The notes beneath the pieces were generated by a model, which saw nothing but the letters and a program-made list of their open reading frames with translations, had not been told where the DNA came from and made no database searches. The position numbers were made by a program, and so were the translations under genes. From Microbacterium azadirachtae (GTDB taxonomy: Bacteria > Actinomycetota > Actinomycetes > Actinomycetales > Microbacteriaceae), in contig NZ_JYIX01000036.1 of the NCBI RefSeq assembly GCF_000956505.1, forward strand, positions 62,001-126,000: DNA of 64,000 nt, given 5' to 3'. Below are positions 33,877 through 43,607 of this stretch, piece by piece (the first letter of the stretch is position 1; the number at the start of each line of letters is the position of its first letter).

Positions 33877-34695
33877 TCAGACGCGGGTGTCGTCGGGCAG
33901 CGCGATGCGCCCGGTGCGGATCACCCGGTCCAGCAGCGTGTCGAAGTCGGCGGCGAGCTCCTGCGCGGAGTCGCCGGGCCAGATGTGCAGCGGCTTCGCA
34001 GCGCCCTGGGCCTGCTGCAGCGAAGTGCGCTCCGGCAGCTGCGGCGAGAGCACGAGCGGACCGAACATGTCGCGCAGCTCCTTGATGCGGAACTGGTGCT
34101 CGATGGACTGCGGGCGCACGCGGTTGACCACGATGCCGAGCGGCTGCAGCCGGGGGGAGAGGCCGCGGCGGATCTCCTCGATCGCACGCAGGGCGCGGTC
34201 AGCGGCGGCGACGGAGAACAGACCGGGCTCGGTCACGACCATGACGCGGTCGCTCGCGGCCCACGCGGTGCGCGTGAGCGCATTCAGCGACGGGGCGCAG
34301 TCGATCAGGACGAGGTCGTAGTCGGCCTCGACGGCGGCCAGCGCCTCCTCGAGCTTCCACACGTCGCGCACGCTCGGGTGCGGGCCGTCGAAGTTGATCG
34401 CGGACGGGCTGCCGATGAGCACGTCGATCGTCCCCGGGTGCACCTTCGCCCAGCCCGAGGACGTGATCGCCTGTCGGACCACTTTCTCCTTCGGGTTCGC
34501 CAGGACATCGGCGACGTTGAGACGCCCTGCGACCTGGATGTCCATGCCGGTGGAGACGTCGGACTGCGGGTCGAGGTCGACCACCAGGGTCCGGACGCCG
34601 CGGGCGAACGCCGCCGAGGCGAGGCCGAGGGTCACGGTGGTCTTGCCGACACCGCCCTTGAGGGAACTGACGCTGAGTACGTGCACGGAGACCAC
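33877..34695 (-). CDS. Orphan ParA family ATPase
   Basis: A 272-residue ParA/MinD ATPase: deviant Walker [12 protein letters not shown] (about residues 10-20), VVDLDPQSDVSTG (Walker A'), and LVLIDCAPSLNALT (Walker B). No parB gene or parS-like repeat is adjacent, so it is unlikely to be the chromosomal ParAB system. Orphan ParA proteins position other cargoes such as chemoreceptors or polar proteins; the cargo here is unknown. GTG 34695 is favoured by AGGAAGG 5 bases upstream. It diverges from pyc. Confidence 0.9.
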   Translation of the reverse strand: MVSVHVLSVSSLKGGVGKTTVTLGLASAAFARGVRTLVVDLDPQSDVSTGMDIQVAGRLNVADVLANPKEKVVRQAITSSGWAKVHPGTIDVLIGSPSAINFDGPHPSVRDVWKLEEALAAVEADYDLVLIDCAPSLNALTRTAWAASDRVMVVTEPGLFSVAAADRALRAIEEIRRGLSPRLQPLGIVVNRVRPQSIEHQFRIKELRDMFGPLVLSPQLPERTSLQQAQGAAKPLHIWPGDSAQELAADFDTLLDRVIRTGRIALPDDTRV

Positions 34696-34701
34696 GTTAC
34701 C

Positions 34702-34719
34702 TTCCTCTAGGCTGAGGAA
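34702..34719. promoter_or_regulatory. Inverted repeat framing the -10 box in the parA-pyc promoter
   Basis: TTCCTC-TAGGCT-GAGGAA: 6-bp perfect arms exactly flank TAGGCT (34708-34713), the likely pyc -10 box. The right arm on the minus strand also provides the parA ribosome site. It could be an operator shared by both genes. Confidence 0.45.
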
Positions 34720-34769
34720 ACACTCAGCCCCCCGATGCGCGTCGCTGCGCAACCAGTGTTCGAGGTGCC

Positions 34770-37700
34770 ATGTTCCAGAAGATCCTTGTGGCCAATCGTG
34801 GAGAGATCGCGATCCGGGCCTTCAGAGCCGCGTTCGAGGTAGGGGCGAGGACCGTCGCGGTCTTCCCCTGGGAGGATCGCGGATCCATCCACCGCCAGAA
34901 GGCCGACGAGTCGTATCAGATCGGCGAGGTGGGGCACCCGGTGCGGGCCTACCTCGACGTGGAGGAGATCATCCGCGTGGCACGGGAGTGCGGCGCGGAT
35001 GCGATCTACCCCGGCTACGGCTTCCTCTCCGAGAACCCGGAGCTGGCTGCGCGCGCGGCCGAGAACGGGATCACCTTCATCGGGCCGCCGGCGCACGTGC
35101 TGGAGATGGCCGGCAACAAGGTGACGGCCAAGCAGCACGCGGTCGCCGCGGGCGTGCCCGTGCTGCGCTCGACCGACGCCTCGGATGACGTGGACGAGCT
35201 GGTCGCCCAGGCCGAGGGGATCGGATTCCCGATCTTCGTCAAGGCCGTCGCCGGAGGCGGCGGTCGCGGCATGCGCCGGGTGGCGTCGCTCGGCGAGCTG
35301 GCACCCGCACTGGCCGAGGCCATGCGCGAGGCCGGGAGCGCGTTCGGCGATGCCCGCGTCTTCCTCGAGCAGGCCGTGCAGCGGCCGCGGCACATCGAGG
35401 TCCAGGTGCTCGCGGACGGCACCGGTCACACCGTGCACCTGTTCGAGCGCGACTGCTCGGTGCAGCGCCGTCACCAGAAGGTGGTCGAGATCGCTCCCGC
35501 GCCGAACCTCGACGAGGGGATCCGCAAGGCCCTGCACGGCTATGCCATCGCCTTCGCGAAGTCCATCGGCTACCAGAACGCCGGCACGGTCGAGTTCCTC
35601 CTGGAGACGGCAGGAGAGCGGGCCGGCGAGGTCGTCTTCATCGAGATGAACCCGCGGATCCAGGTCGAGCACACGGTGACGGAGGAGGTCACAGACGTCG
35701 ACCTCGTGCAGTCGCAGATCCGGATCGCGGCCGGCGAGACGCTCGCCGACCTCGGCCTGGAGCAGGACAGCATCCAGCTGCGCGGCGCCGCACTGCAGTG
35801 CCGCATCACGACGGAGGATCCGGCTCAGGGCTTCCGCCCCGACACCGGCCGGATCACGACCTATCGCTCGCCCGGCGGCGCCGGCATCCGCCTCGATGGC
35901 GGCACCACGGCGGCCGGCTCGCAGATCAGCCCACACTTCGACTCGATGCTGGCGAAGCTCACCTGCCGCGGCCGGGATTTCCCGGCGGCCGTGGCGCGTG
36001 CGAAGCGCGCCCTCGCCGAATTCCGGATCCGCGGCGTGGCCACGAACATCCCGTTCCTGCGCGCCGTGCTCGACGACCCCGCTTTCGTCTCCGGCGACGT
36101 GTCGACGCTGTTCATCGAGGAGCGGCCGGAGCTGCTCACCAGCAACCCCTCGAGGGACCGGGCGACGCGGCTGCTGAACTGGCTCGGCGACGTCACGGTG
36201 AACAAGCCGTACGGCGACAAGCCGCTGTCGCCCTCGCCTGGCAGCAAGCTCCCCAAGATCGACCTCAGCGTCGAGCCGCCCGCCGGAGCCCGCGAGCGCC
36301 TGCTCCGCCTCGGGCCCGACGGGTTCGCCCGCGCGCTCCGCGAGCAGACCGCACTGGCCGTGACCGAGACGACGTACCGCGATGCGCACCAGTCGCTGCT
36401 GGCCACGCGCGTGCGCACCAGGGACCTGGTGCGCGTGGGCCCGCACGCGGCGCGCATGACGCCGCAGCTGCTCTCGATCGAAGCATGGGGCGGCGCGACC
36501 TACGACGTCGCACTGCGCTTCCTCGCCGAGGACCCGTGGGAGCGCCTGGAGGCGCTGCGGGCGGCGATTCCGAACATCCCGCTGCAGATGCTGCTGCGGG
36601 GGCGCAACACGGTCGGATACACGCCGCGGCCCGTCGAGGTCACGAACGCGTTCGTGCGCGAGGCGGCGTCGAGCGGGGTGGACATCTTCCGCATCTTCGA
36701 CGCGCTCAACGACGTGTCGCAGATGCGTCCCGCGATCGACGCGGTGCGGGAGACCGGCACCGCCGTCGCCGAGGTGGCGCTCTGCTACACCGGCGACCTG
36801 CTCGACCCCGCGGAGCAGCTCTACACGCTGGACTACTACCTGCGGCTCGCCGAGCAGATCGTGGAGAGCGGCGCGCACATCCTCGCGATCAAGGACATGG
36901 CGGGCCTCCTCCGGCCCGCGGCCGCCGCGCGCCTCGTGTCCGCGCTGCGCGAGCGGTTCGACCTTCCTGTCCAGGTGCACACGCACGACACCGCGGGCGG
37001 GCAGCTCGCAACCCTGTTGGCGGCCAGCGCGGCCGGCGCCGACGCAGTCGATGCCGCCGCCGCACCGATGTCCGGCACGACGAGCCAGCCGTCGCTGTCC
37101 GCCCTCGTGGCGGCTCTCGCCCACACCGAGCGCGACACCGGGCTCGACCTGCAGGCGATCGGCGACCTCGAGCCGTACTGGGAGGGCGTTCGTCAGCTCT
37201 ACCGTCCCTTCGAGTCCGGACTGCCAGCGCCCACCGGACGCGTGTACCACCACGAGATCCCGGGCGGACAGCTGTCGAACCTGCGTCAGCAGGCGATCGC
37301 GCTGGGTCTCGCGGACGATTTCGAGCGCATCGAGGACATGTACGCCGCGGCGGACCGGATCCTCGGCCGGATCCCCAAGGTGACGCCGTCCTCGAAGGTG
37401 GTCGGCGATCTGGCGCTCGCGCTCGTGGCCGCCGGCGCGGATCCTGCGGACTTCGAGCAGAACCCGCAGAACTACGACATCCCCGATTCGGTGGTCGGCT
37501 TCATGGCCGGCGAGCTGGGCGACCTGCCCGGCGGATGGCCGGAGCCGTTCCGCACGAAGGTGCTGGCAGGGCGCCAGGTGTCGATCGACATCGTCCCGAT
37601 CTCCGCGGACGAACAGCGTGCACTCGACGGCGAGAGCCTCGAGCGCCGGCAGACGCTGAACCGCCTGCTCTTCCCCGGACCGGCTGCCGAGTTCGAGCGC

Positions 37701-38183
37701 AACCGCGCCGCCTTCGGCGACCTGTCGGCCCTCGGCACGCCGGACTACCTCTATGGCCTCGTGCCGGGTGAGGAGCACGTCGCGGAGATCGATCCGGGGG
37801 TGCAGCTCTACGTCGGGCTCGAGGCGATCGGCGAAGCGGACGAGAAGGGCATCCGCACCGTGATGACCACGCTGAACGGCCAGCTCCGTCCCGTGTTCGT
37901 GCGGGATCGCTCCCTCAAAGTCGACATTCGTGAGGTGGAGAAGGCCGACACCTCGAAGCCCGGTCAGGTGGCGGCGCCGTTCTCGGGCGTGGTGACCATG
38001 AAGGCCGAGGTCGGCGGTGCCGTGCGCGCCGGGGAGCCCATCGCCTCGATCGAGGCGATGAAGATGGAAGCGGCGATCACCGCACCGGTCGACGGTGTCG
38101 TGGAGCGCGTCGCGATCGGCGCCACGCAGCAGGTCGACGCCGGCGATCTCCTGGTCGTGATCCGCCCGTCGCACACCGACTGA
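34770..38183 (+). CDS. pyc: Pyruvate carboxylase
   Basis: A 1137-residue single-chain pyruvate carboxylase that makes oxaloacetate from pyruvate, bicarbonate and ATP. Domains in order: biotin carboxylase (about 1-450, with AVAGGGGRGMRRV and EMNPRIQVEHTVTEEV), carboxyltransferase (about 520-830, with DAHQSLLATRVRT and the metal-binding VHTHDTAGG), allosteric/linker region, and a C-terminal biotinyl domain with EAMKME (biotinylated Lys1098). Length is typical of the alpha4 form. GAGGTG lies 4 bases before the ATG. The long antisense open frame is a G+C artefact. Confidence 0.98.
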   Translation: MFQKILVANRGEIAIRAFRAAFEVGARTVAVFPWEDRGSIHRQKADESYQIGEVGHPVRAYLDVEEIIRVARECGADAIYPGYGFLSENPELAARAAENGITFIGPPAHVLEMAGNKVTAKQHAVAAGVPVLRSTDASDDVDELVAQAEGIGFPIFVKAVAGGGGRGMRRVASLGELAPALAEAMREAGSAFGDARVFLEQAVQRPRHIEVQVLADGTGHTVHLFERDCSVQRRHQKVVEIAPAPNLDEGIRKALHGYAIAFAKSIGYQNAGTVEFLLETAGERAGEVVFIEMNPRIQVEHTVTEEVTDVDLVQSQIRIAAGETLADLGLEQDSIQLRGAALQCRITTEDPAQGFRPDTGRITTYRSPGGAGIRLDGGTTAAGSQISPHFDSMLAKLTCRGRDFPAAVARAKRALAEFRIRGVATNIPFLRAVLDDPAFVSGDVSTLFIEERPELLTSNPSRDRATRLLNWLGDVTVNKPYGDKPLSPSPGSKLPKIDLSVEPPAGARERLLRLGPDGFARALREQTALAVTETTYRDAHQSLLATRVRTRDLVRVGPHAARMTPQLLSIEAWGGATYDVALRFLAEDPWERLEALRAAIPNIPLQMLLRGRNTVGYTPRPVEVTNAFVREAASSGVDIFRIFDALNDVSQMRPAIDAVRETGTAVAEVALCYTGDLLDPAEQLYTLDYYLRLAEQIVESGAHILAIKDMAGLLRPAAAARLVSALRERFDLPVQVHTHDTAGGQLATLLAASAAGADAVDAAAAPMSGTTSQPSLSALVAALAHTERDTGLDLQAIGDLEPYWEGVRQLYRPFESGLPAPTGRVYHHEIPGGQLSNLRQQAIALGLADDFERIEDMYAAADRILGRIPKVTPSSKVVGDLALALVAAGADPADFEQNPQNYDIPDSVVGFMAGELGDLPGGWPEPFRTKVLAGRQVSIDIVPISADEQRALDGESLERRQTLNRLLFPGPAAEFERNRAAFGDLSALGTPDYLYGLVPGEEHVAEIDPGVQLYVGLEAIGEADEKGIRTVMTTLNGQLRPVFVRDRSLKVDIREVEKADTSKPGQVAAPFSGVVTMKAEVGGAVRAGEPIASIEAMKMEAAITAPVDGVVERVAIGATQQVDAGDLLVVIRPSHTD

Positions 38184-38200
38184 ACGCAGCGGTGAGGAGC

Positions 38201-38228
38201 GGAGGACGGCCCGTGCAGGGCGTCCTCC
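38201..38228 (+). terminator. Terminator after pyc
   Basis: GGAGGACGGCCC pairs with GGGCGTCCTCC around GTGCA, with one bulged base; it lies 17 bases after the pyc stop. Confidence 0.65.
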
Positions 38229-38320
38229 GCCTCGGCCCGCCGCGTCGGCGTGCGGCGATGTGCACTAACCTTGTGCGTTGTGATGCGCGCCGATAGGGCG
38301 TATCACGGGGGAGAAGCATC

Positions 38321-40291
38321 ATGAGCACAGAACGCAGGAATACACAGAGTGAGGATCCCGAGGAATCCCTCGGAATCCTCGACAGCACTGGGGCCATCGG
38401 TACCGTCGGCATCGGGCTGCTCGGCGACGCCACCGCGCAGGTGCCCGTCGCCCTGCCCGTCGCGGACGACGACGATCTCGTCGACGACGACGTCACCGAC
38501 GGGGAGGCCTTCGCCGACCTCGTCCTCGACGCCGACCCTGCCGCACTCGTCCGCGAGGGCGACGGCATCGGACGGATCCATCTGGGTGCGGGCTTCTCGG
38601 ACATCGTGATCGAGATCCCGGCGGCCGCCGCCGAGGACGTCGTGGTCGCCGAGCTCGTCGAGGACGGCGCGACCACGGATCACGAGGTCGAGGCCGAAGC
38701 CGCGGGCGACGACGAGATTCCCATCGAGCCGGCGCAGGAGGCGGCGGTTCCCGACGAGCCCATCGAGTCCGAGGACGCGATCGACGACTCTGCTGACGAG
38801 GAGCACGCCGCGGAAGCGGCGTTCGTCGACGAGGACCCCGCGGGCGAGCTGCCTTCCGACGAGGTTCCTGCTGACGAGGACCCCGTGGACGAGGCGCCTG
38901 CTGCTGAGGTGCCTGCTGACGAGGACCCCGTGGACGAGGCGCCTGCTGACGAGGTGCCTGTCGACGAGGACCCCGTGGACGAGGACCCTGTGGACGAAGT
39001 TCCGGCGGATGAGGCCGATGCGGCCTCTGCCGGCGACGTGTCAGAGGACGCCGAGGACCTGACCGAGGATCCGGCCGCCGACTCCGCGCGTGAAGACGTC
39101 GAGGTCGCGCAGGACTCCGGCCGGGTCGCGATCGACGCGCCCGACCGGGCAGAGCCGGTGACGGCTGCCGTCGCCGAGTCGATGGTGCTCCGCGCCGTCG
39201 ACGTGGCGGCGCCTGCGCCCGTGCGAGAGCTCGAGGTGACCACCGTGACCTTCGCCGCGGCTGAGGAGGAGACCATGACCGCCGACCACGCGCGCACGCC
39301 CGACCCCGAGCTCACCTCGCGCCGGCTGGACCAGCTCGGCGACCGGGAGCGGGAGAGCGCGGACCTGCTCACCGCCGACCGGCTGCTGGACGCGAGCAGG
39401 CTCGTGGGCCCCGAGCCCGAAGGGCTCTGGAGCCACCTGCTCTACACGGTCTCCGGACGCCGCATCAATCTCGGAGACGGCAAGCGCGCGCAGCAGCGCA
39501 AGGCGCTGAGCGCACGCATCGCCGCACCGCTGTCGGGATCGGCCCGCTTCGTCCCCGTGCTGAGCCGCAAGGGCGGCGTCGGCAAGACGACGGTGACGGC
39601 GCTGCTCGGAATGGCGCTCGCCGACTCGCGCGAGGACAGGGTCATCGCGGTCGACGCGAACCCCGACCGTGGCACGCTCGCCGACCGCATCGCCCGCACC
39701 AACAGCAAGACGGTGCGCGATCTGGTCCGGATCCACGACCAGGTCACCGGCTACCACGACATCTCCGCCGTCGTCTCGCGCGATGCCACCCGCCTCGACG
39801 TCCTGGCCTCGGACGCGGATCCGCGTGTCTCGGAGGCGTTCAACGACGAGGACTACGACCAGGTCGCCTCGGTCGCGGCGCACTACTACTCGCTCGTGCT
39901 CACCGATACCGGCACCGGCATCGTGCACTCGGTGATGGGCGCGACCCTGGACCGTGCGGACACGATCGTGATCGTCGCCGGCCTCAGCGTCGACGAGGCG
40001 CGGCTCGCGTCCGAAACGCTCACGTGGCTGGAGACCAACGGCTACGCGGACAAGGTGCGCGAGGCCGTCGTGGTGCTCAACCAGTCGACACCCGGCTCGC
40101 CCATGGTGCGCCTGGGGGAGCTGGAGGCACACTTCCGCACCCGCGTGGCGCACGTCGTGCGCATCCCGTACGACGCCCGGATCGCGGCCGGCAGCGCCAT
40201 CACGTTCGCCGCTCTGCAGCCCGAGACCCGTCAGGCGGCGCGTGAGCTGGCCGCGATCGTGGTCGAGGGCCTGAGGGAGCAGGCGGCCTGA
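38321..40291 (+). CDS. MinD/ParA-like ATPase with long acidic N-terminal region
   Basis: A 656-residue protein. Residues about 1-330 are highly acidic and low-complexity, with Asp, Glu, Ala, Pro and Val dominating and three tandem 15-residue repeats ([15 protein letters not shown] and variants, residues 182-226). Residues about 365-656 form a MinD-like ATPase with deviant Walker [13 protein letters not shown] (about 412-423), [16 protein letters not shown] and [13 protein letters not shown]. The layout resembles EspI/SCO5717-type MinD-like proteins linked to type VII secretion, but no secretion genes are nearby. GGGGGAG precedes the ATG, and TTGTGC-N17-TAGGGC is a possible promoter. Its stop overlaps def (TGATG). 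Confidence 0.8.
   Translation: MSTERRNTQSEDPEESLGILDSTGAIGTVGIGLLGDATAQVPVALPVADDDDLVDDDVTDGEAFADLVLDADPAALVREGDGIGRIHLGAGFSDIVIEIPAAAAEDVVVAELVEDGATTDHEVEAEAAGDDEIPIEPAQEAAVPDEPIESEDAIDDSADEEHAAEAAFVDEDPAGELPSDEVPADEDPVDEAPAAEVPADEDPVDEAPADEVPVDEDPVDEDPVDEVPADEADAASAGDVSEDAEDLTEDPAADSAREDVEVAQDSGRVAIDAPDRAEPVTAAVAESMVLRAVDVAAPAPVRELEVTTVTFAAAEEETMTADHARTPDPELTSRRLDQLGDRERESADLLTADRLLDASRLVGPEPEGLWSHLLYTVSGRRINLGDGKRAQQRKALSARIAAPLSGSARFVPVLSRKGGVGKTTVTALLGMALADSREDRVIAVDANPDRGTLADRIARTNSKTVRDLVRIHDQVTGYHDISAVVSRDATRLDVLASDADPRVSEAFNDEDYDQVASVAAHYYSLVLTDTGTGIVHSVMGATLDRADTIVIVAGLSVDEARLASETLTWLETNGYADKVREAVVVLNQSTPGSPMVRLGELEAHFRTRVAHVVRIPYDARIAAGSAITFAALQPETRQAARELAAIVVEGLREQAA
38864..38998 (+). 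repeat. Three tandem 45-bp coding repeats
   Basis: Units at 38864-38908, 38909-38953 and 38954-38998 encode [30 protein letters not shown] and [15 protein letters not shown]. The first two differ by only a few bases, so copy number may vary between strains. Confidence 0.9.
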
Positions 40292-40782
40292 TGGCGGTCC
40301 GCGAGATCCGGCTCTTCGGAGACCCCGTGCTGCGCACCGTGTGCGCGGAGATCGTCACGATCGACGACGGCGTGCGCGCCCTCGTCGCCGACCTCGTCGA
40401 CAGCGTCGAGCTTCCCGGTCGCGCCGGGGTCGCCGCCCCGCAGATCGGCGTGGCGCTGCGCGCCTTCAGCTACAACATCGACGGCGACATCGGCTATGTG
40501 CTGAATCCCGTGCTGGTCGAGGTGCGCGGCGAGCCCGTGCCGACCGGAGAAGGGTGCCTGTCGGTGCCCGGCCTCTGGCACGACGCGCTGCGCCACCCGT
40601 GGGCGCGCGTGGAGGGCATCGACCTCGACGGCGAGCCCGTGGTGCTGGAGGGGGAGGGGCTGCTGGCCCAGGCCCTGCAGCACGAGACCGACCACCTCGA
40701 CGGCAAGGTCTATCTCTCCCGGCTCGCCCCGGAGACCCGCAAGGCCGCCATGCGCGAAGTGCGCGAGAGCGCCTGGTTCTGA
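40291..40782 (+). CDS. def: Peptide deformylase
   Basis: A 163-residue deformylase that removes the N-formyl group from nascent proteins. It has all three motifs: GVAAPQIG (46-53), EGCLSVPG (87-94, metal ligand Cys89) and QHETDHLDG (130-138, metal ligands His131 and His135, catalytic Glu132). Its ATG overlaps the stop of the MinD-like gene by 1 base (TGATG) with no ribosome site of its own in view, so translation is probably coupled. A very strong hairpin follows. Confidence 0.96.
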   Translation: MAVREIRLFGDPVLRTVCAEIVTIDDGVRALVADLVDSVELPGRAGVAAPQIGVALRAFSYNIDGDIGYVLNPVLVEVRGEPVPTGEGCLSVPGLWHDALRHPWARVEGIDLDGEPVVLEGEGLLAQALQHETDHLDGKVYLSRLAPETRKAAMREVRESAWF

Positions 40783-40803
40783 TAGGACCGAGTCGAATCC
40801 CAG

Positions 40804-40853
40804 ATGACATGAGGAAGGGCCCCGGGGAATCCCGGGGCCCTTCCTCATGTCAT
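40804..40853. terminator. Bidirectional terminator with 23-bp perfect arms
   Basis: Arms at 40804-40826 and 40831-40853 are exact reverse complements (core GAAGGGCCCCGGG), with a 4-base GAAT loop. It lies between the convergent def and acyl-CoA synthetase genes and is unusually long and perfect. Confidence 0.85.
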
Positions 40854-40857
40854 GGCG

Positions 40858-42684
40858 TCAGCCCAGCGGCACCGTCGTGGTCGCGGTGCTCTCGTCGTAG
40901 ATCGCGGCGACCTGCGGCGCGAAGTCCTTCATGATCACGTTGCGCTTGATCGAGAGCTTGGGCGTGAGGTGCCCGCTCGCCTCGGTCCACTCGGAGGGCA
41001 GGATCGCGAACTTGCGGATCGACTCCGCGCGCGACACGCGGGTGTTGGCCACGTCGATCGCGCGCTGTACCTCGGCGCGCACCGCGTCGTTCGTGGCGGC
41101 GTCGGCGAGCGACAGATCCGCCGGGAGCCCGTTGTTGGCCAGCCACGACGGCAGCATCTCGGGGTCGAGCGTGACGAGCGCCGCGATGAACGGCTTCTGA
41201 TCGCCGACGACGACCACCTGGCCGACGATCGGGTTGGCGCGGATCGGGTCCTCGAGCGCGGCGGGGGAGACGTTCTTGCCGCCCGCGGTGACGATGATCT
41301 CCTTCTTGCGGCCCGTGATCGTCAAGAACCCCTCGTCGTCGAACGAGCCGAGGTCGCCGGTGCAGAACCAGCCGTCGCGGAACGCGGCCTCGGTCGCCTC
41401 CGGGTTGTTCCAGTACTCCTTGAAGACGTTGATGCCGCGCACTTCGATCTCGCCGTCGTCCGCGAGACGGATGCCCACTCCGGGCAGCGCAGGCCCGACC
41501 GTGCCGATCTTCGACTTGTCCGCCAGGTTCACCGTGGCAGGGGCGGTGGTCTCGGTGAGGCCGTAGCCCTCCAGGATGACAACGCCGAGGCTGTGGAAGA
41601 AGTGGCCGAGGCGTGCGCCGAGCGGCGCGGATCCGGAGATCGCGTACTGGATGTTGCCGCCCATCGCCTCGCGCAGCTTCGCGTAGACGAGCCTGTCGAA
41701 CAGGGCGAACTTGATCTTCATGCCGAGCGGGATCTTCGCGCCCTCCTCGACGAGGCGGGAGTGCTCGATCGCGGTCGCCGCGGCGGCGCGGAAGATCTTG
41801 CCCTTGCCGCCGGCCTCGGCCTTCTGCTCGGCCGAGTTGTAGACCTTCTCGAACACGCGCGGCACGGCCAGGAGGAAGGTGGGCTTGAAGGATCCGAGCG
41901 CCGGGAGCAGTTGCTTGGTGTCGGGCTGGTGGCCCGTGCGCACGCCGGCGTGGATGTCGAGGATCGAGATGAACCGCGCGAACACGTGCGCGGTCGTGAT
42001 GAACAGCACGGTCGAGGCGCCCTGGATGGAGACCACATCGTCGAGCGACTTCGCCGCGTTGCGGGCGAGCTCGACGAAGTTGCTGTGGGTGAGCACGCAG
42101 CCCTTGGGGCGGCCGGTCGAGCCGGACGTGTAGATGAGCGTGGCGATGTCGGCGGCGTTCGCGATGACGCGGCGGCGCTCGACCTCCTCGTCCGGGATCT
42201 CGACGCCCTGCGCCGTGAGCTGGGCGATCGCTCCGAGGTGCATCTGCCAGACGTCGCGGACGAGCGGGAGGTCGCCGCGCACCTCGTCGAAGCGGGTGAA
42301 GTGCTCGGGGGACTCGACCATGAGCGAGATCGCCCCGGAGTCCTCCATGATCCACTGGATCTGCGAGGGGGAGCTGGTCTCGTAGATCGGAACCATGACC
42401 GCGCCGGCGTAGAACAGCGCGAAGTCGACCAGGGTCCACTCGTAGGTGGTGCGGGCCAGGAAGCCGACCTTCTCGCCGGGCTGGATCCCCGCGGCGACGA
42501 ACCCCTTCGCGAGGGCGATCACCGCGGTGCGGAAGTCCGCGGCCGTGATGTCGCGCCATCCCGCGCCGTCGGGCACGGAGAACAGCGCGAGATTCGGGGT
42601 CTTCTGCACCCGCTGCTCGAGGAGGTCGGTGATGTTGTCCTCGGGTGCGGCTTTCACGATCGCGGGGACTTCGAACTGGACCAC
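40858..42684 (-). CDS. Long-chain fatty acid-CoA ligase (FadD15-like)
   Basis: A 608-residue AMP-forming long-chain acyl-CoA synthetase. Motifs: LIYTSGSTGRPKGCVLTHSN (about 185), the YGLTETTA motif (about 372), CTGDLGSFDDEGFL (about 445), GRKKEIIVTAGGKNVSP (about 465) and the C-terminal Lys in PKLSIKRNVIMKDF. It activates long-chain fatty acids for lipid synthesis or degradation. GTG 42684 is chosen because GAAGGAG lies 6 bases upstream; the longer frame to 42783 runs antisense through the promoter. With the divergent acyltransferase it matches the fadD15-Rv2182c neighbourhood of mycobacteria. Confidence 0.95.
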   Translation of the reverse strand: MVQFEVPAIVKAAPEDNITDLLEQRVQKTPNLALFSVPDGAGWRDITAADFRTAVIALAKGFVAAGIQPGEKVGFLARTTYEWTLVDFALFYAGAVMVPIYETSSPSQIQWIMEDSGAISLMVESPEHFTRFDEVRGDLPLVRDVWQMHLGAIAQLTAQGVEIPDEEVERRRVIANAADIATLIYTSGSTGRPKGCVLTHSNFVELARNAAKSLDDVVSIQGASTVLFITTAHVFARFISILDIHAGVRTGHQPDTKQLLPALGSFKPTFLLAVPRVFEKVYNSAEQKAEAGGKGKIFRAAAATAIEHSRLVEEGAKIPLGMKIKFALFDRLVYAKLREAMGGNIQYAISGSAPLGARLGHFFHSLGVVILEGYGLTETTAPATVNLADKSKIGTVGPALPGVGIRLADDGEIEVRGINVFKEYWNNPEATEAAFRDGWFCTGDLGSFDDEGFLTITGRKKEIIVTAGGKNVSPAALEDPIRANPIVGQVVVVGDQKPFIAALVTLDPEMLPSWLANNGLPADLSLADAATNDAVRAEVQRAIDVANTRVSRAESIRKFAILPSEWTEASGHLTPKLSIKRNVIMKDFAPQVAAIYDESTATTTVPLG

Positions 42685-42853
42685 GGCAACTCCTTCGGGG
42701 CCGGACGGGTACATGCTTCCCAGGAGTCTATGCCATGGGGCGCCTGGGGACAGGGCATCGCGCGTGAGATTCAGTCGCACCATCTGTGAAACTGCGTCGC
42801 AAGGGCGAACGGGGCTCTCGTCCTGTTCGCGGCGTCGGGATAGACTGCGGGCG

Positions 42854-43543
42854 ATGATCTACTGGTTCATGAAGTACATCGCCATCGGGCCGCTGGTGAA
42901 GGCGATCTTCCGCCCGTGGGTCGTGGGCCGTCAGCATGTGCCCGTCACCGGCGCCGCGATCATGGCGAGCAACCATCTGTCGTTCTCCGACTCGATCTTC
43001 CTGCCGCTCATGCTGGACCGGAAGATGTCCTTCCTCGCCAAGAGCGATTACTTCACGGGCAAAGGGCTCAAGGGCTGGGCCACCCGCATGTTCATGAAGG
43101 GCACGGGGCAGCTGCCCATCGACCGCTCCGGCGGCAAGGCCTCCGAGGCCTCGCTCAACACCGGCCTGGGCGTCCTCGGGCGCGGCGATCTGCTCGGCAT
43201 CTATCCCGAGGGCACGCGCAGCCCCGACGGCACGCTCTACCGCGGACGGACCGGCATCGCGCGGATGGCGCTGGAGGCGAAGGTCCCGGTGATCCCGGTG
43301 GTGATGGTCGACACCGACGTCGCGATGCCGACAGGGCAGCGCATTCCGAACATCATGCGGGTGGGGATCGTGATCGGCGAACCCCTCGACTTCTCCCGCT
43401 ACGCGGGCATGGAGAACGACCGCTACATCCTGCGCTCGGTGACCGACGAGATCATGGTCGCGCTGCAGCGCCTGGGGGAGCAGCGCTACGAGGACGTCTA
43501 CGCCTCCACGGTCAAGGAGCGCCTGGCCTCCCAGGCGTCCTAG
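42854..43543 (+). CDS. 1-acyl-sn-glycerol-3-phosphate acyltransferase (PlsC family)
   Basis: A 229-residue membrane-associated acyltransferase of phospholipid synthesis. It has catalytic NHLSFSD (His41, Asp46), the acceptor-binding YPEGTRSPDG (about 118-127) and VIPVVMVDTD. A short hydrophobic N-terminus probably anchors it to the membrane. It transfers an acyl group to lysophosphatidic acid. TAGACT at 42841-42846 lies 7 bases before the ATG, so it appears leaderless. It is followed 64 bp later by the DAHP synthase gene. Confidence 0.94.
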   Translation: MIYWFMKYIAIGPLVKAIFRPWVVGRQHVPVTGAAIMASNHLSFSDSIFLPLMLDRKMSFLAKSDYFTGKGLKGWATRMFMKGTGQLPIDRSGGKASEASLNTGLGVLGRGDLLGIYPEGTRSPDGTLYRGRTGIARMALEAKVPVIPVVMVDTDVAMPTGQRIPNIMRVGIVIGEPLDFSRYAGMENDRYILRSVTDEIMVALQRLGEQRYEDVYASTVKERLASQAS

Positions 43544-43607
43544 GGCGCCTGGGCGCCGAGGCTTCATAGAGCGATCCGCCCCCTTTCCGGCACCCTAGGA
43601 TGGGGGG

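Noticed and set aside
33877-34695. ParA considered as part of a plasmid or chromosomal parABS locus
   Set aside because: No parB, no parS-like 16-mers and no replication genes are adjacent; the neighbours are chromosomal metabolic and regulatory genes.
34707-38174. 1155-codon open frame antisense to pyruvate carboxylase
   Set aside because: Its translation is Arg/His/Asp-rich and low in motifs; it exists because codon bias of pyc leaves few stops on the other strand.
38864-38998. Short repeats considered as a CRISPR array
   Set aside because: The repeats are tandem without spacers, stay in frame and encode an acidic protein segment.
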